A stretch of 64,000 nucleotides of DNA. Source: Cryoendolithus antarcticus. Lineage: Eukaryota > Ascomycota > Dothideomycetes > Cladosporiales > Cladosporiaceae. The stretch is taken from assembly GCA_002077065.1 (NCBI GenBank), contig NAJO01000049.1:124001-188000 (forward strand). Reading direction: 5' to 3'. Below the pieces are notes generated by a model. It made no database searches, was not told where the DNA came from, and was given only the letters and a program-made list of their open reading frames with translations. Both the position numbers and the translations under genes were made by a program. Positions 51,149 through 63,200 of this stretch are shown one piece after another. Every line of letters starts with the position of its first letter. Positions within the stretch are counted from its first letter, which is position 1.

Positions 51149-52244
51149 GCAGCATGTATTGCGGAGCAGAAGGTCGGCCTCGACACGCTTATAGCATATA
51201 TAAGGCACCTTGTACTCCATGGAGCCGTATAGCTGCACCACCACAGCTCATAGCTCTCTCGCTTTCACCCTCGGCGCTTTTCGATGCAACCACGGCTCAT
51301 GCATGCATGTTCTCTCGGCACATGCGACCTCACGATTCCCCTTCTGCTAATAAGTTTAGCTCGTCGATTGCCTCTTGTGACATGTGAACATACCAAAAGT
51401 CCTTATTGAGCCGATGCTGTCGTTGACCAGGTATGCACGTGTCGAAGCTAAGCGCGCACCGCGGCTAGAAGGCCTAGACAACTCAACGGCGGCAGCGAGT
51501 CAAGCGGAACCAAAGTGGACCTCTTTCCTCCGCTGCCGCTACCCGTTCGTCGCAATCCCTCCTGCCGCTTTGACGTGACTGGCTGGAGCATGTCGAAATT
51601 GCAGATATGATTTTGATACTTTGAAATGGCATTCCCGTCGCGCAACTCGTTGCATCCTCCACGGGTACGGATATGCATGACTGGTAGAAATGTATAACAT
51701 ACAATCTACGGCGAAGGAAGGGTGAGAAGAGAGGTAATCGCAGCCATGCGCGAGAATCTCCCGCGTAGGAATCACTAGCGGGGGTGCAGTAGCATTTTGG
51801 GTGTTGAAGTTGGGAAATTGCTCTTTTCGAGCTTGTCTCCTTCTCTCGGCGCGCGTGCGGGATACCCTTTTGTACTTGACATCTTCGATCTCTTCCATTG
51901 TGTGTGCGTGCATAGCTGCTACCTTTCCGTCGCTGATAACTATTTGGGACATCGGTGTGGGAGAGAATCAATCAAGGTGTGTATCCTGAAACGGGTGCTG
52001 GTGTTTCGTCTGGAGTTGCAAAAATCCCTTTGGGCCGAGGAACGGCTGGTCGCATGAACATGAGGGAACATGGACACGGATGGGTGCATGGCACGTGGAG
52101 GATGTGAAGATGCAGAGATGCATCGCGATCGTAGCTTGTGCTAACATGGCATGCTGCAGGTCGATCTAGTAATCGCGAAGCACCATCACGGAATCACTTA
52201 AACCCGATACTTGACCACGAGCCCACAACTCGAGACATTCCAGC
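51149..52244. other. 1.1-kb intergenic region
   Basis: A minus-strand ATG frame of 137 codons (51539-51952) begins MSQIVISDGKVAAMHAHTME and has a basic stretch (RTRAERRRQARKEQ), but lacks any domain and overlaps another frame; not called. No repeat or RNA gene seen. Confidence 0.4.
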
Positions 52245-53452
52245 ATGTCCTTCTACGACCCTGATTCCTCCTGGTCCAACCCACCGCGCCAACAATCCTG
52301 GGACCAACCACCACCGCCCTCTCGCTCCGGCGCCGAGTCAAGCCTCTCACAACACAGCGATTCAAATGCCTTTGCATCGCAGTTCGAAGAGATAGATCGC
52401 GCAACCGACAACCTCCTCAAGTCCGGCAAATGGCTGCCAGGCCACATGCAACCTTCTATGCAGCCAGGACGACGGGAGAGCATACCTTCGCCTGGGCGCA
52501 ACTCAGGTTTCGGTCAGGACCCACGGATGGGTGGAGGGAGTCCGTCGAGACAGCATTCTGGCAGCGGTGATGAGAGTGGGCGGCCGGGATCAGCGGGACT
52601 GCAGGGGTACTATGCGGGCCAGAGGTTTCCGCCGCGGCAGAGCGAGGCGGAGCAGATGCTGCAGGCTAAGAGGAGAATGGCCGCACAGCGGGAGAAGGAA
52701 CTGAGGAACTATCATCAGGAGCAGCAGTATAACAGGAGTGAGTCCTGCTCCTGAGCAGCGCAGGATATGTGCGCGTATACTGACCAGGAATAGGCGCTGC
52801 GGGACCTAGAGCCGACCGCGCAATGAGTCCGAACACCATGAACGAGCAGGACCGCCGAGACTTGATCGCGCGGCAGCACCGCGCGCTCTACGGCGAGAGC
52901 TCAACGCTGTACAACGCTGATGGCTCCGCCGCTCGACCAACGAGTGGCGACGTCAGGAATCAGTCTCCTTCGCAATTCGATCCCTCAACCGACGAAGCCG
53001 CAGTCCAGATGCCACCGCGTGAACGCGCCGAGAGCGCCGTTTCGCCTGCAAACGCCACTGCTCCGGGTCAGCAATTCGCGCACATCAACGAGCTCGCGCA
53101 AGCCCGGACATCAACGTCTTCACCCGGTGCCTCACCACCTCTGCCGCAGGGCCAGAAGGGCGCAGCGTCCAGTGTAGCGCCCATCGGTACGAGACCGGCG
53201 CAGACTCCAGCAGCGGGTTTGAACAAGCGGTCGACTACGCCATTGACACCGTCGAGTTTGAGCTATGGGTTCTCGAGTACCGAGCCCTCGGCGCCGAAAG
53301 ACGAGAGATCTGCGAGCGCGGCTGCGAATCCGCCGGTATTGGCTGCTGATAAGAATGCTATTGGCGGACTCGGGAGCGGATGGGGAGGCGACCGAGGTGC
53401 TTGGGGAAAGACTGGGAATGCTATGGGGGCGCAGGCTAGTGTTTGGGGTTAG
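52245..53452 (+). CDS. Conserved fungal disordered protein (function unknown)
   Basis: Two exons, 52245-52737 and 52794-53452, with a 56-base intron (GTGAGT...AATAG); 383 residues starting MSFYDPDSSW. Most of the protein is Ser/Pro/Gly/Gln-rich. Two blocks look conserved: FASQFEEIDRATDNLLKSGK near residue 45, and the helix EAEQMLQAKRRMAAQREKEL with RNYHQEQQYNRS across the splice, followed by MNEQDRRDLIARQHRALYGE. The C-terminus is Gly/Trp-rich (GGLGSGWGGDRGAWGKTGNA). I recall similar uncharacterised proteins in other ascomycetes with the same MSFYDP start and RNYHQEQQYNR block, but know no function. Confidence 0.75.
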
Positions 53453-54443
53453 GAGTCCATCACGTCGCGTGGGCTGTGAGGCGATTGGAAGCCATCGACT
53501 CGGCTTCGCGTGGAAACTGTAGGTAGGCTGGCTGTCCGCACGTCTTCGAAGGCCACTATTGTAGGCGCGTTGCATTGGTGGCAAGGTTCAGGGAGGGTTG
53601 TTTGGCATTATCGGAATGGTGGCATCTTGGGGTGTTTCTGGGTCATGTGAGGGCTTTGCAATCTCTGGGGCGACTGGGAGGGGATTGCCGTCTTTACTGC
53701 GGATACCAGGTTTCGCTGGGAATGGATACGGTAATGGTGCTGCGTTCATCAGTTTGCTGGGTTGGTCATGCATGATCTGGTCGGGTTTGGTATGGGATGT
53801 GGGACAGGTTTACGCAGGTATCTGGGTCGGTAGGGAAAGCTGCTTCCCTCACACAGCAAAGGTCATCCGTTTCTTGGTCAAGTGTGGTACATGAGGTCAG
53901 GTCATATGAGGCCGTTTCACGTTTGGCAGTTGCGGTGCGGTCCGTGCGCCAACTGCACGTCTTCCCGTCTTGCGATCGTTCCCTTTCTATGTCTCTATTG
54001 CCAAACAACATCATGCACAGCGAAGTCATGCGAGCTGGTCGAGACCTCAGAATTGTCTCTCGGGCCACAATGCGTAATGTGACTGTGTAGGCTCCTTCAC
54101 CCTCGAACAAACCGAAGGGAGGAGAGTACTGAAGTACCTCGCGTCCGGCACACTCCTACATGGCCCTACACCCTCCAGATCTGAGTCCATCTCACAGTAG
54201 CTCACGTGTGCACCGCTTTGGCAGGATCAAGGTCCTTCACAATGCCATGGAGGTACACAATGGAATCAGCAGGCGCTGACCCTCCGCGTGCTTGTTCAAT
54301 CAATGACTGATGAAAGGGAGATCACAGTAAATGATGCGCTTTCTTTGAGACTTTCTTTGTCTATTATTCCCTTCATCCTCCCCACCATCAAACTTGAGTT
54401 CTCCCAAGGCTACGTCTCACGAACTGCGCAGACTCATTCGAAG
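53453..54443. other. Intergenic region
   Basis: Contains the 3' flank of the disordered-protein gene and the upstream region of the F-box gene. Small frames on both strands (e.g. 53766-54110 minus) are not supported. The frame of the F-box gene is open upstream to about 54288 with another ATG at 54303. Confidence 0.4.
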
Positions 54444-54995
54444 ATGCAGGCATCTACCATCGAAATGCAGCGCATACACCTCGAAGATCTTCCTACCGAG
54501 CTTCTACACCTCATCGCCTCGCATCTCACTCCCTCCTCACAAGTCTCGCTGAGACTCGCATCTCGCGTTGCCTACATTCAACTCCCAGCGCCTACTCAAC
54601 AGAAGCCCACCGAGATCCCACCGTGCGAGTTGAGAGCCTATCGTCGCTACATCTCCGAGCGTCGCGAAGCCGAAGATGGTCGGCGCCGTTGCGTGCTCTG
54701 TGATGGCCTGATGCCATTGAGCTTCTTTCGCAGTCCGGTCATGCCGATCTGCAAGTGGCACGATGCTCGGTTCGAAAAGATATTAAGTGACGTCCAAGTC
54801 GATGCGACGGCGCCTAGTATGGGCGAGACCGCAGGTGGCGCACGCACGGTGAAAAGGCTTCTCTGTGTGCACTGCAAAGACATCCGCGGATGGAACGTCG
54901 ATAAATGTCCGTGTGAAGCTCAGGGTGGCTGCGCGAGCTGTGGCTTTCTGGAGGTAGAGTGCGGGATCAAGATGGTAGAGAAGGCCACAGGATAG
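54444..54995 (+). CDS. F-box-like protein with C-terminal cysteine cluster
   Basis: Frame of 183 codons from the ATG at 54444 (MQASTIEMQRIHLEDLPTEL). LEDLPTELLHLIASHLTPSS followed by QVSLRLASR is an F-box motif at residues about 12-40, which would bind Skp1 in an SCF ubiquitin ligase. The C-terminal half has nine cysteines and a His in metal-site-like pairs: CVLC, CKWH, CVHC, CPC and CASC. Small fungal F-box proteins with such Cys-rich tails are common; the target is unknown. An upstream in-frame ATG at 54303 would add 47 residues; I prefer 54444 because the F-box normally lies near the N-terminus. Confidence 0.7.
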   Translation: MQASTIEMQRIHLEDLPTELLHLIASHLTPSSQVSLRLASRVAYIQLPAPTQQKPTEIPPCELRAYRRYISERREAEDGRRRCVLCDGLMPLSFFRSPVMPICKWHDARFEKILSDVQVDATAPSMGETAGGARTVKRLLCVHCKDIRGWNVDKCPCEAQGGCASCGFLEVECGIKMVEKATG

Positions 54996-55179
54996 TTTGA
55001 GTCGGTCGTCTCAATTCCCGCTCATGGAATCGACGTTCACCCAATGATCCTCATCACGGCTGAGCCGGGTGGTCGATTGTCCGGGGGTCTCAATAGAGCC
55101 TGACTTATGATGGATGGTGCGTCGGCGAGATGACCAGCAGCCATGGCTCGAGACCAAACATACTGGTCCACTTTCATGG

Positions 55180-55883
55180 CTATACTTTCTGAAGCACAGT
55201 GTCGAAGTGCTGTGCAGCGCAGCTCTGCCCGGACACCTGGCACCGATACTGACGAACGGCCAACGCGACAGCACCCTGCGCAGCACTCATACAGAGCACA
55301 AGCATGATGCTGGCGATCTGGATAGCGCTGAGGCATACGCCACACCACATATCAGCGCTCGCAAGCGGGTCCTGGGATCGCAACAATGACGAGTCTGGCG
55401 TCCAAAGGCTTTGCACCAGATCGGTACAGAAGGCATGTCCGTCAAACGTGCTGAACAGCAGGTCGAGTACGAAAAGTCGGGCGAAGAAGGAGAGCACAGC
55501 ATCGATCCAGAGGAAGTGGGCGAATATTGTGAGACAGCCGGGGCGGTTCTGTAGGTTCATGTCAGCTTGAGGACGCTGGGTGGTCATGCTTGGGGGATAG
55601 CCCACTCTCAGAATGCCTAGCAGTCCGAGACTACTGATCAAGAATGCTGCGAGAGCATAGCCTGCTGCCAATTGTGCAGCGAGACTTGGCTCAGCGGGTA
55701 TGTAGTAGCATGCAAGCGCTGCTAGGGCCTGGTTGATCAGCGCGAGTCCAGAGGCTAGCAGTAGAAACGTTCGACGTTCACTATTGCATTATCTCATGTC
55801 AGTACGACTTTCTCAAATTAATCATAATAGATAAGATAGAGCTGAATCACTTACCTCGTCGACTTTCCGCCGCCACTAGCCAT
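55180..55883 (-). CDS. Four-helix integral membrane protein, function unknown
   Basis: Two exons, 55855-55883 and 55180-55780, with a 74-base intron (GTAAGT...CAATAG); 209 residues. The short first exon encodes MASGGGKST and is needed for an ATG. Four hydrophobic helices: FLLLASGLALINQALAALAC, AAGYALAAFLISSLGLLGIL, FLWIDAVLSFFARLFVLDLL and CLSAIQIASIMLVLCMSAAQ. The short loop before helix 3 is polar (TTQRPQADMNLQNRPG). The tail contains cysteines (RQYRCQVSGQSC). The build is tetraspan-like; I do not recognise the family. Confidence 0.65.
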
Positions 55884-56696
55884 CTTGTACATCATGTCTT
55901 GTCGTGTACCACAATTCACCCAAACGCCCATCACTAACAAAGCGAAACATGTTTGCGATGACCACCGGGCAGTCACTGCTACTCATATTGTTTGCTGCCG
56001 CGGATGGCACGATCGTGAGATCCGTAAGCATGCGGTCACGAGCTTTCCGCGCAGAGCCGAGTCGGCGGTCAGCTCTGCCAAGCTCCTGCAAGGCTGGAAG
56101 ACATCTCAGTGCCGATGCGAGGTGGATGCGAGGATGACATAAAAGGTCTCGGTTGCAAGAAAGTGCCGGATCCGGTGATGTCACGTGCGTGATCTGGGGA
56201 GTGAGGTTCGTGTTGCCAGTGAGTGAAGACGTTTATGGACTTCGGATGAGCAATACAGGCGTATAGTCCCAGCTGACACCGCCGTATGAAGCCGGTGATG
56301 GTGCTTCCGAGGGAACGAGACTCTCCATCGTGTATTGCCTTCGCACCTTTGCCTTCATGGTCGAGCACGGGGTTACTTGATCGGGATAGCCGTTCAACTC
56401 AACTTCGAGATGATACAACGCTTCAACGCGTTTTCGACGCGACACCACATGGCATTAGATCACCACGCTGCCACTCGATCACCTTGAGCACTACGCTGCT
56501 GTGATCGCGCCGCTGATACCTCTAACCAGTCTATTTGCGCAGGTCTCACTCATACAACGAATGGCGCATCTCCACATGCAATAGCGACGAAGGCAAACAA
56601 GCACTGCCACTCACGCGCCGCAAAGCGACCTCGACTTCAAATAGATTCGACAGCGTCTCCATTTGCGGCCGCAGATCACTTCAGGCCTCATGCAAG
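55884..56696. other. Divergent intergenic region
   Basis: Between the membrane-protein gene and the Nse4 gene. The Nse4 frame is open upstream to about 56535 without an ATG context I prefer. No repeat or RNA seen. Confidence 0.4.
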
Positions 56697-58197
56697 ATGG
56701 CAAGATTTAACGAGCGCGTGTCTTCCATGGCACCCTCTTCACGATATCCTTCCGCGACACCTGGAGTCTCTGATCAGGAGAATAACGACCCCAATCCAAC
56801 CACACGCGATAAGGGGAAAGGACGCGCTATGGACCCGCCTGCGCGCAGTAGTCTGCCGACGCCGACATCAGGTCATAGCGATAGTACTTCGTCAGGGCAT
56901 AAGCGCAAGCGCGGCAGCGATGAGAGTGCAGCGAGCCCCTGCGCAGCTGAGACCGATGAGGAGAAGTTCAATCGATACTTCGATCCCAACCAAGATCCCG
57001 AGGAGAGGCGCGAGATCAAGCGCAAAAGTCGCGCACTAGAGCGAGACTTCAACGGTGAGCTACGCCGCCGTATGGAGCAGGTTGACAGCCACTGACGAGT
57101 CGCAGAGAATCGAGCCGAGATCCTCAGTGGGAACGATGGGAAGCTCCAAGACCTGGTCAAGCGTGCAAATGAGAACTTCCAACACGTCAAGCAGACGAAT
57201 GACGCGACGATCGACTCCCGACTGATGGTCAATCTGTCAGATGCTGCGAACAAACAAGCAGGGCATGCATCTGCTGGCGACAAGAGTACAGGCATCGACG
57301 TCGATGAGTTCCTCTCGAAGTGCATATCGTTCATGCGCAACGGTGGGCCTGTGGAGGCCACAAGTACGCAGCCAACGCAACGTCGTCGGCAGACGCGACG
57401 CGCCGATGACAGCGACGTAGACGATGATGAAGACGATGAATTGGGCGCTGTTGACTTGGACTGGGAGCTGCTAGGACGACACGCCTGCATACCGAACAAT
57501 TCGCGACCACCGGTGCCTTCATTCCTGCTGGGGCCGCTGTCAGTGCAGAAGAAGCAGCGGAAAGAGACACAGCGAAGAGCACGAAACGGTCGTGAAGCTG
57601 CTGGTCGCGAATCACGACCCGAAGCTCTCACGCGAGAAGATCTCGATCAGTCTGATAAGAATGGCCTCACAGCAATCTGCACCAGGATACGAAGTCATCT
57701 AATCAAGGTGTCTCGCGATGCATCAACAGCGCTCGGCAGAGCCGGCATCACAGGCTTCGAGCAGCTCAGAACACCCAAGGGTCAAGCTTTGATGAAGAAG
57801 CTACGGATCACAGATACTGGCGGACCTAGTGTCTTCGAGTATGTGGTCAACCCGCACAGCTTCGGGCAAACAGTGGAGAACTTGTTCTACGTCAGCTTCC
57901 TGATCAAGGAAGGTAGCTGTGGGATTGAACTGGACGACAATGGTTTGCCGTCACTGCGTGAGTTACACGTATCTCATAAACGTACACTTGCATCGCTAAC
58001 ATCCTACAGTCATACCAAATGCTCGCACTGATGAAGAGGGACGTGGACAAGACGTCAGCAAACATCAAGCAATTCTGTCACTTGACTATGGCACTTGGCA
58101 GGACCTGATCAAGGCGTTCGACATCACGGAGCCCATGATCCCGCATCGCGAAGAAGAGCGAGGCGCTCAGATGGGTGCCAGAGGGTGGTACGCATAA
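56697..58197 (+). CDS. nse4: Smc5/6 complex kleisin subunit Nse4
   Basis: Three exons: 56697-57054, 57106-57957, 58010-58197, with introns of 51 and 52 bases; 465 residues. After a disordered N-terminus, RREIKRKSRALERDFNENRA with EIL starts the kleisin N-terminal helices. An acidic linker (DDSDVDDDEDDELGAVDLDW, then ELLGRHAC) is followed by the Nse4 C-terminal winged helix: GPSVFEYVVNPHSFGQTVEN, LFYVSFLIKEG, and the last exon's SLDYGTWQDLIKAFDITEPM with IPHRE. Nse4 bridges the heads of Smc5 and Smc6 and acts with Nse1-Nse3 in DNA repair and replication-fork stability in the nucleus. Length and domain order are normal. The short last exon supplies the end of the winged helix. Confidence 0.93.
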
Positions 58198-58552
58198 AAC
58201 TCGCCGCAGAGTCCGCGACGAGATCTTGATCGCGATTGCTTCCTCGGGTGGCGCACTGGGAGTTGTAAAGGCATTGGCATAGATACCCACATATTCATTG
58301 TTGCATTCTGGCGCTGACTGACCTGTCTATCAAGCTACAAAGGTACGTCGTGTTGCGGCCGAAAACAGACTTTGGCATCAACGCTGCCGAGAAGCCGGGT
58401 ACTCCTCGTGCCAAGCTTAGCAATCAAGCACGGCACGCCCTGCAGCTTCTCCATTGAAGTGAACGACATCAGACTGACAGCAGCGCGAACTTATGTGCCA
58501 GTCAATATAACACTCATAGCCAGTTTCGCAGCGACCATGCGTGCACATAAGC
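58198..58552. other. Intergenic region between Nse4 and MFS genes
   Basis: Both flanking genes read rightward; this holds the terminator of one and the promoter of the next. No recognisable motif. Confidence 0.4.
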
Positions 58553-60099
58553 ATGCCCGCACACTCGGCCATCTACGGCGAATCTACTTCGCCACAAGCC
58601 ATCATCGCTTACCAGCCTGAGCCTACACAGGCCCTGGACTGGACTTCACCTACCGATCCAGAGAACCCTCGTAACTTCTCTCTTGGTCTGCGAGTCTACA
58701 CCACAGCTGCCGTGAGCTTGCTAGCTTTCGTCACAGCCTTCGCAGCTTCCATCTACAGTCCCGCGATCGATGATGTTCAGAAAGTCTTCAATGTCTCTGA
58801 AGAGATCGCATTGTTGCCTCTATCGCTGTACAACCTTGGACTTGCGTTCGGACCGCTGGTAGGCGCTCCGCTGAGCGAGGTCTACGGCCGGAAATCGGTG
58901 TTTCTGCTCACGACGCCGGTCTTTGCCCTGTTCGTCCTCGGCGCTGGATTATCGAGGGATGTCGCAAGTCTATGTGTGTGTAGGTTCATTGCGGGTGTTT
59001 TCGCGGCGCCGGCCATCAGCAATGCCAGTGCTACTATTGCGGACGTTACGGACGGGAGATACCGGGGGATTGCACTTGGGATCTAGTGAGTCAGCTTCTA
59101 CCCGATCCATGGCGAGACCATAAGGAAGCATGGTTACTGACTGATAGGTACAGCTATGCAGTGCCATCGTGTGGCGCAGTGCTCGGTCCGCTCGTCGGTG
59201 GCTTCGTGGTGATGGGGAAGGGCTGGCGGTGGACTCAGTGGGTGACACTCATGTTCATCGGCGCCGCCTACATTCCCGTGCTATTCACGCCCGAGACCTA
59301 CAAAGTCCGCCTACTGCAACAGCGCGCGAAGAAACTCGGCCTCGACCACACGACTCCACAACCCAAGCAATCGATCCAGGCTGCGGTACTCTACTTCCTC
59401 CGCAAACTCTTCTTCCGACCAATCCACATGCTCTTCACCGAGCCCATCGTAACGCTCGTCTGCCTCTACTCCGGCTTCCTCTTCGGCCTAACCTACACCT
59501 TCGTCGTCGCTTCCCCGTGGGTCTGGTCGCACTACTACAACTTCTCCCCCGCAGCACAGACCCTCTCCTTCCTCAGCCTGACACTCGGCGTCTGCCTCGT
59601 TCCGATCCCCCAAGTCCTCGTGGACCGCTACATCTACCAGCCCAGGCTCCGTGGCCATCTCGCCACTTCGCCACCCTCAACTCCGTTTCCAGCCGAGCAA
59701 CGCCTCTCCGCCGCCTTGCCCGCCTCCCTCGTGCTCCCTCTAAGCTTATTCGCATACGCCTGGACCGCGCGCCCTGCCATTCACTGGATTGTCCCGATGC
59801 TTCTCCAAGCCCTGGCCATGATGTCAAGTATCGTCGTCTACGGCTCTGTAAATCTCTACATGCTCGACGCTTACGGGCCGCTGTACGGCGCTTCCGCCAG
59901 TGGAGCGGCGATGCTGTGCCGGTACACTTTCAGCGCTGCATTCCCGATGTTCAGTCTCAGGCTTTACAGGGCTTTGGGAGCAGGCTGGGCGGGGAGCTTG
60001 CTCGGATTCTTGGCGGTGGGTTTGGCGGCGGGGCTTTGGGGGTTTTGGAAGTGGGGGAAGAGTATGAAGGGAAGTGGGAAATATGAGATTAGTACGTGA
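58553..60099 (+). CDS. MFS transporter of the DHA1 drug/polyamine type
   Basis: Two exons, 58553-59085 and 59154-60099, with a 68-base intron (GTGAGT...GTACAG) that joins ALGI to YYAVPSCG; 492 residues. Start at ATG 58553 (MPAHSAIYGES). Twelve membrane helices. Signature sequences: DPENPRNFSLGLRVYTTAAV before helix 1, GPLVGAPLSEVYGRKSVFLL (loop 2-3 motif A), CRFIAGVFAAPAISNASATI, and GAVLGPLVGGFVVMGKGWRW (motif C, antiporter type), then TPETYK before the central loop. This is the DHA1 family, which exports drugs, polyamines or toxic metabolites by proton antiport at the plasma membrane. Substrate unknown; no metabolite genes are adjacent. Confidence 0.9.
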
Positions 60100-60217
60100 G
60101 TGCTAGTCATGGTAGATGCGGACCGATCGATGCAGTCTGGTGTAGGGTAATGATTGCACGCTACAACGCTACGACTACATGCACATAGAACGCTCGCCCA
60201 TGCAACCACATGCTCCG

Positions 60218-63200
60218 TCACGCCTTTCCCTTCTTCCGTTCAACAGCCTCCTTCAGCGCCCCCAACCTCTCCTCCGTCACCCGGATTGCCTCCTTGACCT
60301 CCCGCTCACTCATCTTCTCATCCTTGAGCCTCTTGCCCATCTCCTTGACGTTCGCTGCTGCTCCTTGGCCGTCGAGCTTAGGCGCGTACATCCCATCCAG
60401 CCCCACGCGATCTTCAAGCCAGTCCCACAGCTCGCCCTCCTCACTCCTCCAGAGTTCTTGGTACGCCGCGACGCGATCTGGATGTGTGTAGCCAACGCCC
60501 GTGCCGCCCCGTCCAGCACTAGGGAAGAGCCAAGAGTAGAGTAGCATGGTGAGCAGCACCGCGATCACAACCTGCGAAGTGACAAACGGCTTCACCACGT
60601 TCGCAATCGGCTCCAGTGGTCCGCGTACGGGTTCGAAGAGACCCCAGTTGGCTTCTTGCTCCTTGACAGCCGCTTCGCGTTTCTCGTTCGCGGCCGTGGC
60701 GTCGAAAACTTCCTGCTTACTGCGTTTGCCCTTGCCCTTCTTAGTAGGGGCACCTTTGACGGGCGGCTTGGTAGTGACGGCTGCTTTGAGAGCGGCGGTG
60801 ATGTCTTTGACGTATTGGACTTGGCCGCCTTGGGCGCCGCTTTCGATGGGACCTGCATTGGAGTGTTAGTCGTCATGCGCAGTGATGGAGATAAAGGTTA
60901 ACGTACCCTTGAGCCAACTTTTGCCAGTCCATTCGATCGTGCAGTTGGCTATCATTCGCGTGGTGTTGTTGGGTCCCCACATGAGGCAGTACTTCGTCTT
61001 TGTGGTGAAGACGCTGCCACTAGGCACGTCGGGCGTCTGCGTGCTGCAGCCGACTGTAACAGCTTTCTCGAGATCAAAGGCCTCCAGCGTGATCGTTGTG
61101 ATGCATTTGGTCTGCTTCGGTCCGACACTGCCGTTCAGTGGTTTGATGTACGAGAATGTGAATGTCTTGTGGTCGTTGTCCAGTCCGAATTTATCATCTT
61201 GATAATCGAGTTCTTTAGACTTCTGGTCATCAACCATCCACTTCTTCATGAAAGCTCCTGAAGCTGGTCCCCACATCAAGGAATATACTTTGCCGAGTGG
61301 TGCCGGTATGGTGCAGTCTGTGAGAGGACGATCGTAGTGCTCGGCAGTGTCGTTACACTCCGTTGGAGCATGCGTAGGCTGACCAGGGAAGTCTTGCCCA
61401 ACAGCAGCGCCAGTGACAGCAGTATCTGCAGTCTCAAGTCCCTTCGGTATCGTACCGCCGTTAAGCTGCGCTGCAGCAGCGAGAGGTTGCGTCGAGGTTT
61501 TGCGAACCACACTCTCTTCGCCAACCTCACTACCTGCAATACTGCGAGCAGGGTCAGGCTCGGTGAAACTGCCAATGTCATCGTCATCAGCATCCTCATC
61601 GTAGACCTCGTCGTCGTCGTCATCGTCTGAGTCGTCATCCGAGTTGAGGGACTCTGCCTTCTCCGTCTTATCGCTAGTGGCGACATCGTCCTTGTCGACA
61701 GCCACGCCATTGAGCGAGCTCTTCAGATTCGGATGCGCTATCTTCCAGATGCCAACCAGTAGCTCATATGTTGAGTCGCGGGCGACGAAGCTGGCGAAGC
61801 TGTTCCGAGCTTGCAGTGTCGAAATGACTAGACCGTTCGGGATGATCATGGCTGTGTTGCGCTTCTCGATCGAGGAGATCTCGTCAAATCCTATCACGAG
61901 ATTCGTAACCCAGCCGAAGATGTTGCTCGAGAAGCAGACATGGCCCTCAGAGACGTAGAGACGGCCGTGCAGTAAGATGTCCTTCTGCAATGCAGCACTG
62001 TAGTCTTCAATGAGGTAGTCATCATCCGGCACACTACGAAACAGCTGATGGAAGTCCTTATTGCGCTTACTGCTGGCAACTGCGAAGCCCGTCAAGCGAT
62101 GACCGGGTGGGTTACTCGTGACATTTGCAAGCCCTGTGGTGGACTCTCGAAGTGCTGTTGCGATTGTGTTTGTCGTCCCAGTCGTCGCAGAACTAGCGCG
62201 ATGCCTTCGCCGACGCCCACTAATGCGACTGCGCACACTTCCTGACCTCGCAATGCCTTCGTTATCATTTGCAGATCTCTCTGGCGTCTGCTCGCCATTC
62301 GTTGTGAGGTGCTCCTGCGATGCGATTGACATGGGGCGACCGCCAAGTGCCTGGCTGACAGCCGAGTCCACCGGCTTCTCGTACGCGACGGAGACAGCTC
62401 TTGCCGCAGCCTCTTCTTCTGAGTTATCTGCCTGTGTGCTGTTTGCAATTCCATCTTGTTGCCTTGACAGCTCAACAGTGCTGTTCATCGGACTGATGTC
62501 CTGGCTTTGAGCTATGCCGTGACTGCTGACACTGAGATTACCCTTGTCGATGGTCTCTGCTGCCGGCCGTAGCACTGCTCCTTTGATAGTGTTCTCAACC
62601 CCACCAACAGGCTCTTCGGCTTCTCCGCTGATCTTTCTATCGGTCTTCTTTTGGCCCGGCACAAGCGGAGCGTTGTTAATGCTGCTGCTAAGCGAGTCTG
62701 CTGCTTTCTGAGCAGCCGAGAAGACTGAAGTGAAGAATCCTGTCGCACCGATCGGTTGCGTGAGCGTTCCTCCTGGTGTCTTGGTCTCTTCAAGTGTGGG
62801 TGTCAGAGGCGCGGCGGTCGAGTTTGATAGCTTGCTCGGCAGGTTCGCAGACTGTGCGCGCCTGTGTCGGATGCTCTCAATGGAAGAAAGTGGACGAGCA
62901 AAAGGCTGCTTACTTCCTGACGTCGGAGCCCTTGGAAACTGCGCGCTCGGGTCTGTAGGTGTCGGTGGTGTGATGAGAGTCGTCGGCGTTTCGGGTCGGC
63001 TTGGTGGGGTAGGAGGTAATGTGCTTGTATTGATACGCTGCCGTCGTGGGTCAGTTGGAGTACCTGGTTGTTCCGGCTCTTCTGATGTTGTAGTTGCTCC
63101 GCCAGTCAAATCTGCAGCTGTGGTCTGCTCTTCGGGATTGACGCTGTTTCGTCGGCTCTTTGGCTTGAACAGCCCACTCAGTCCCGGTAGACCCGCTACA

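Noticed and set aside
51539..51952. 137-codon minus frame starting with ATG
   Set aside because: No recognisable domain and overlapped by another frame of similar length; kept only as a note in the intergenic entry.
56873..57631. 252-codon minus-strand open frame
   Set aside because: Antisense to Nse4, which has clear domains and splice structure.
59169..60086. 305-codon plus-strand frame overlapping the MFS gene
   Set aside because: Alternate frame of a membrane-protein exon; Arg/Pro-rich with no domain.
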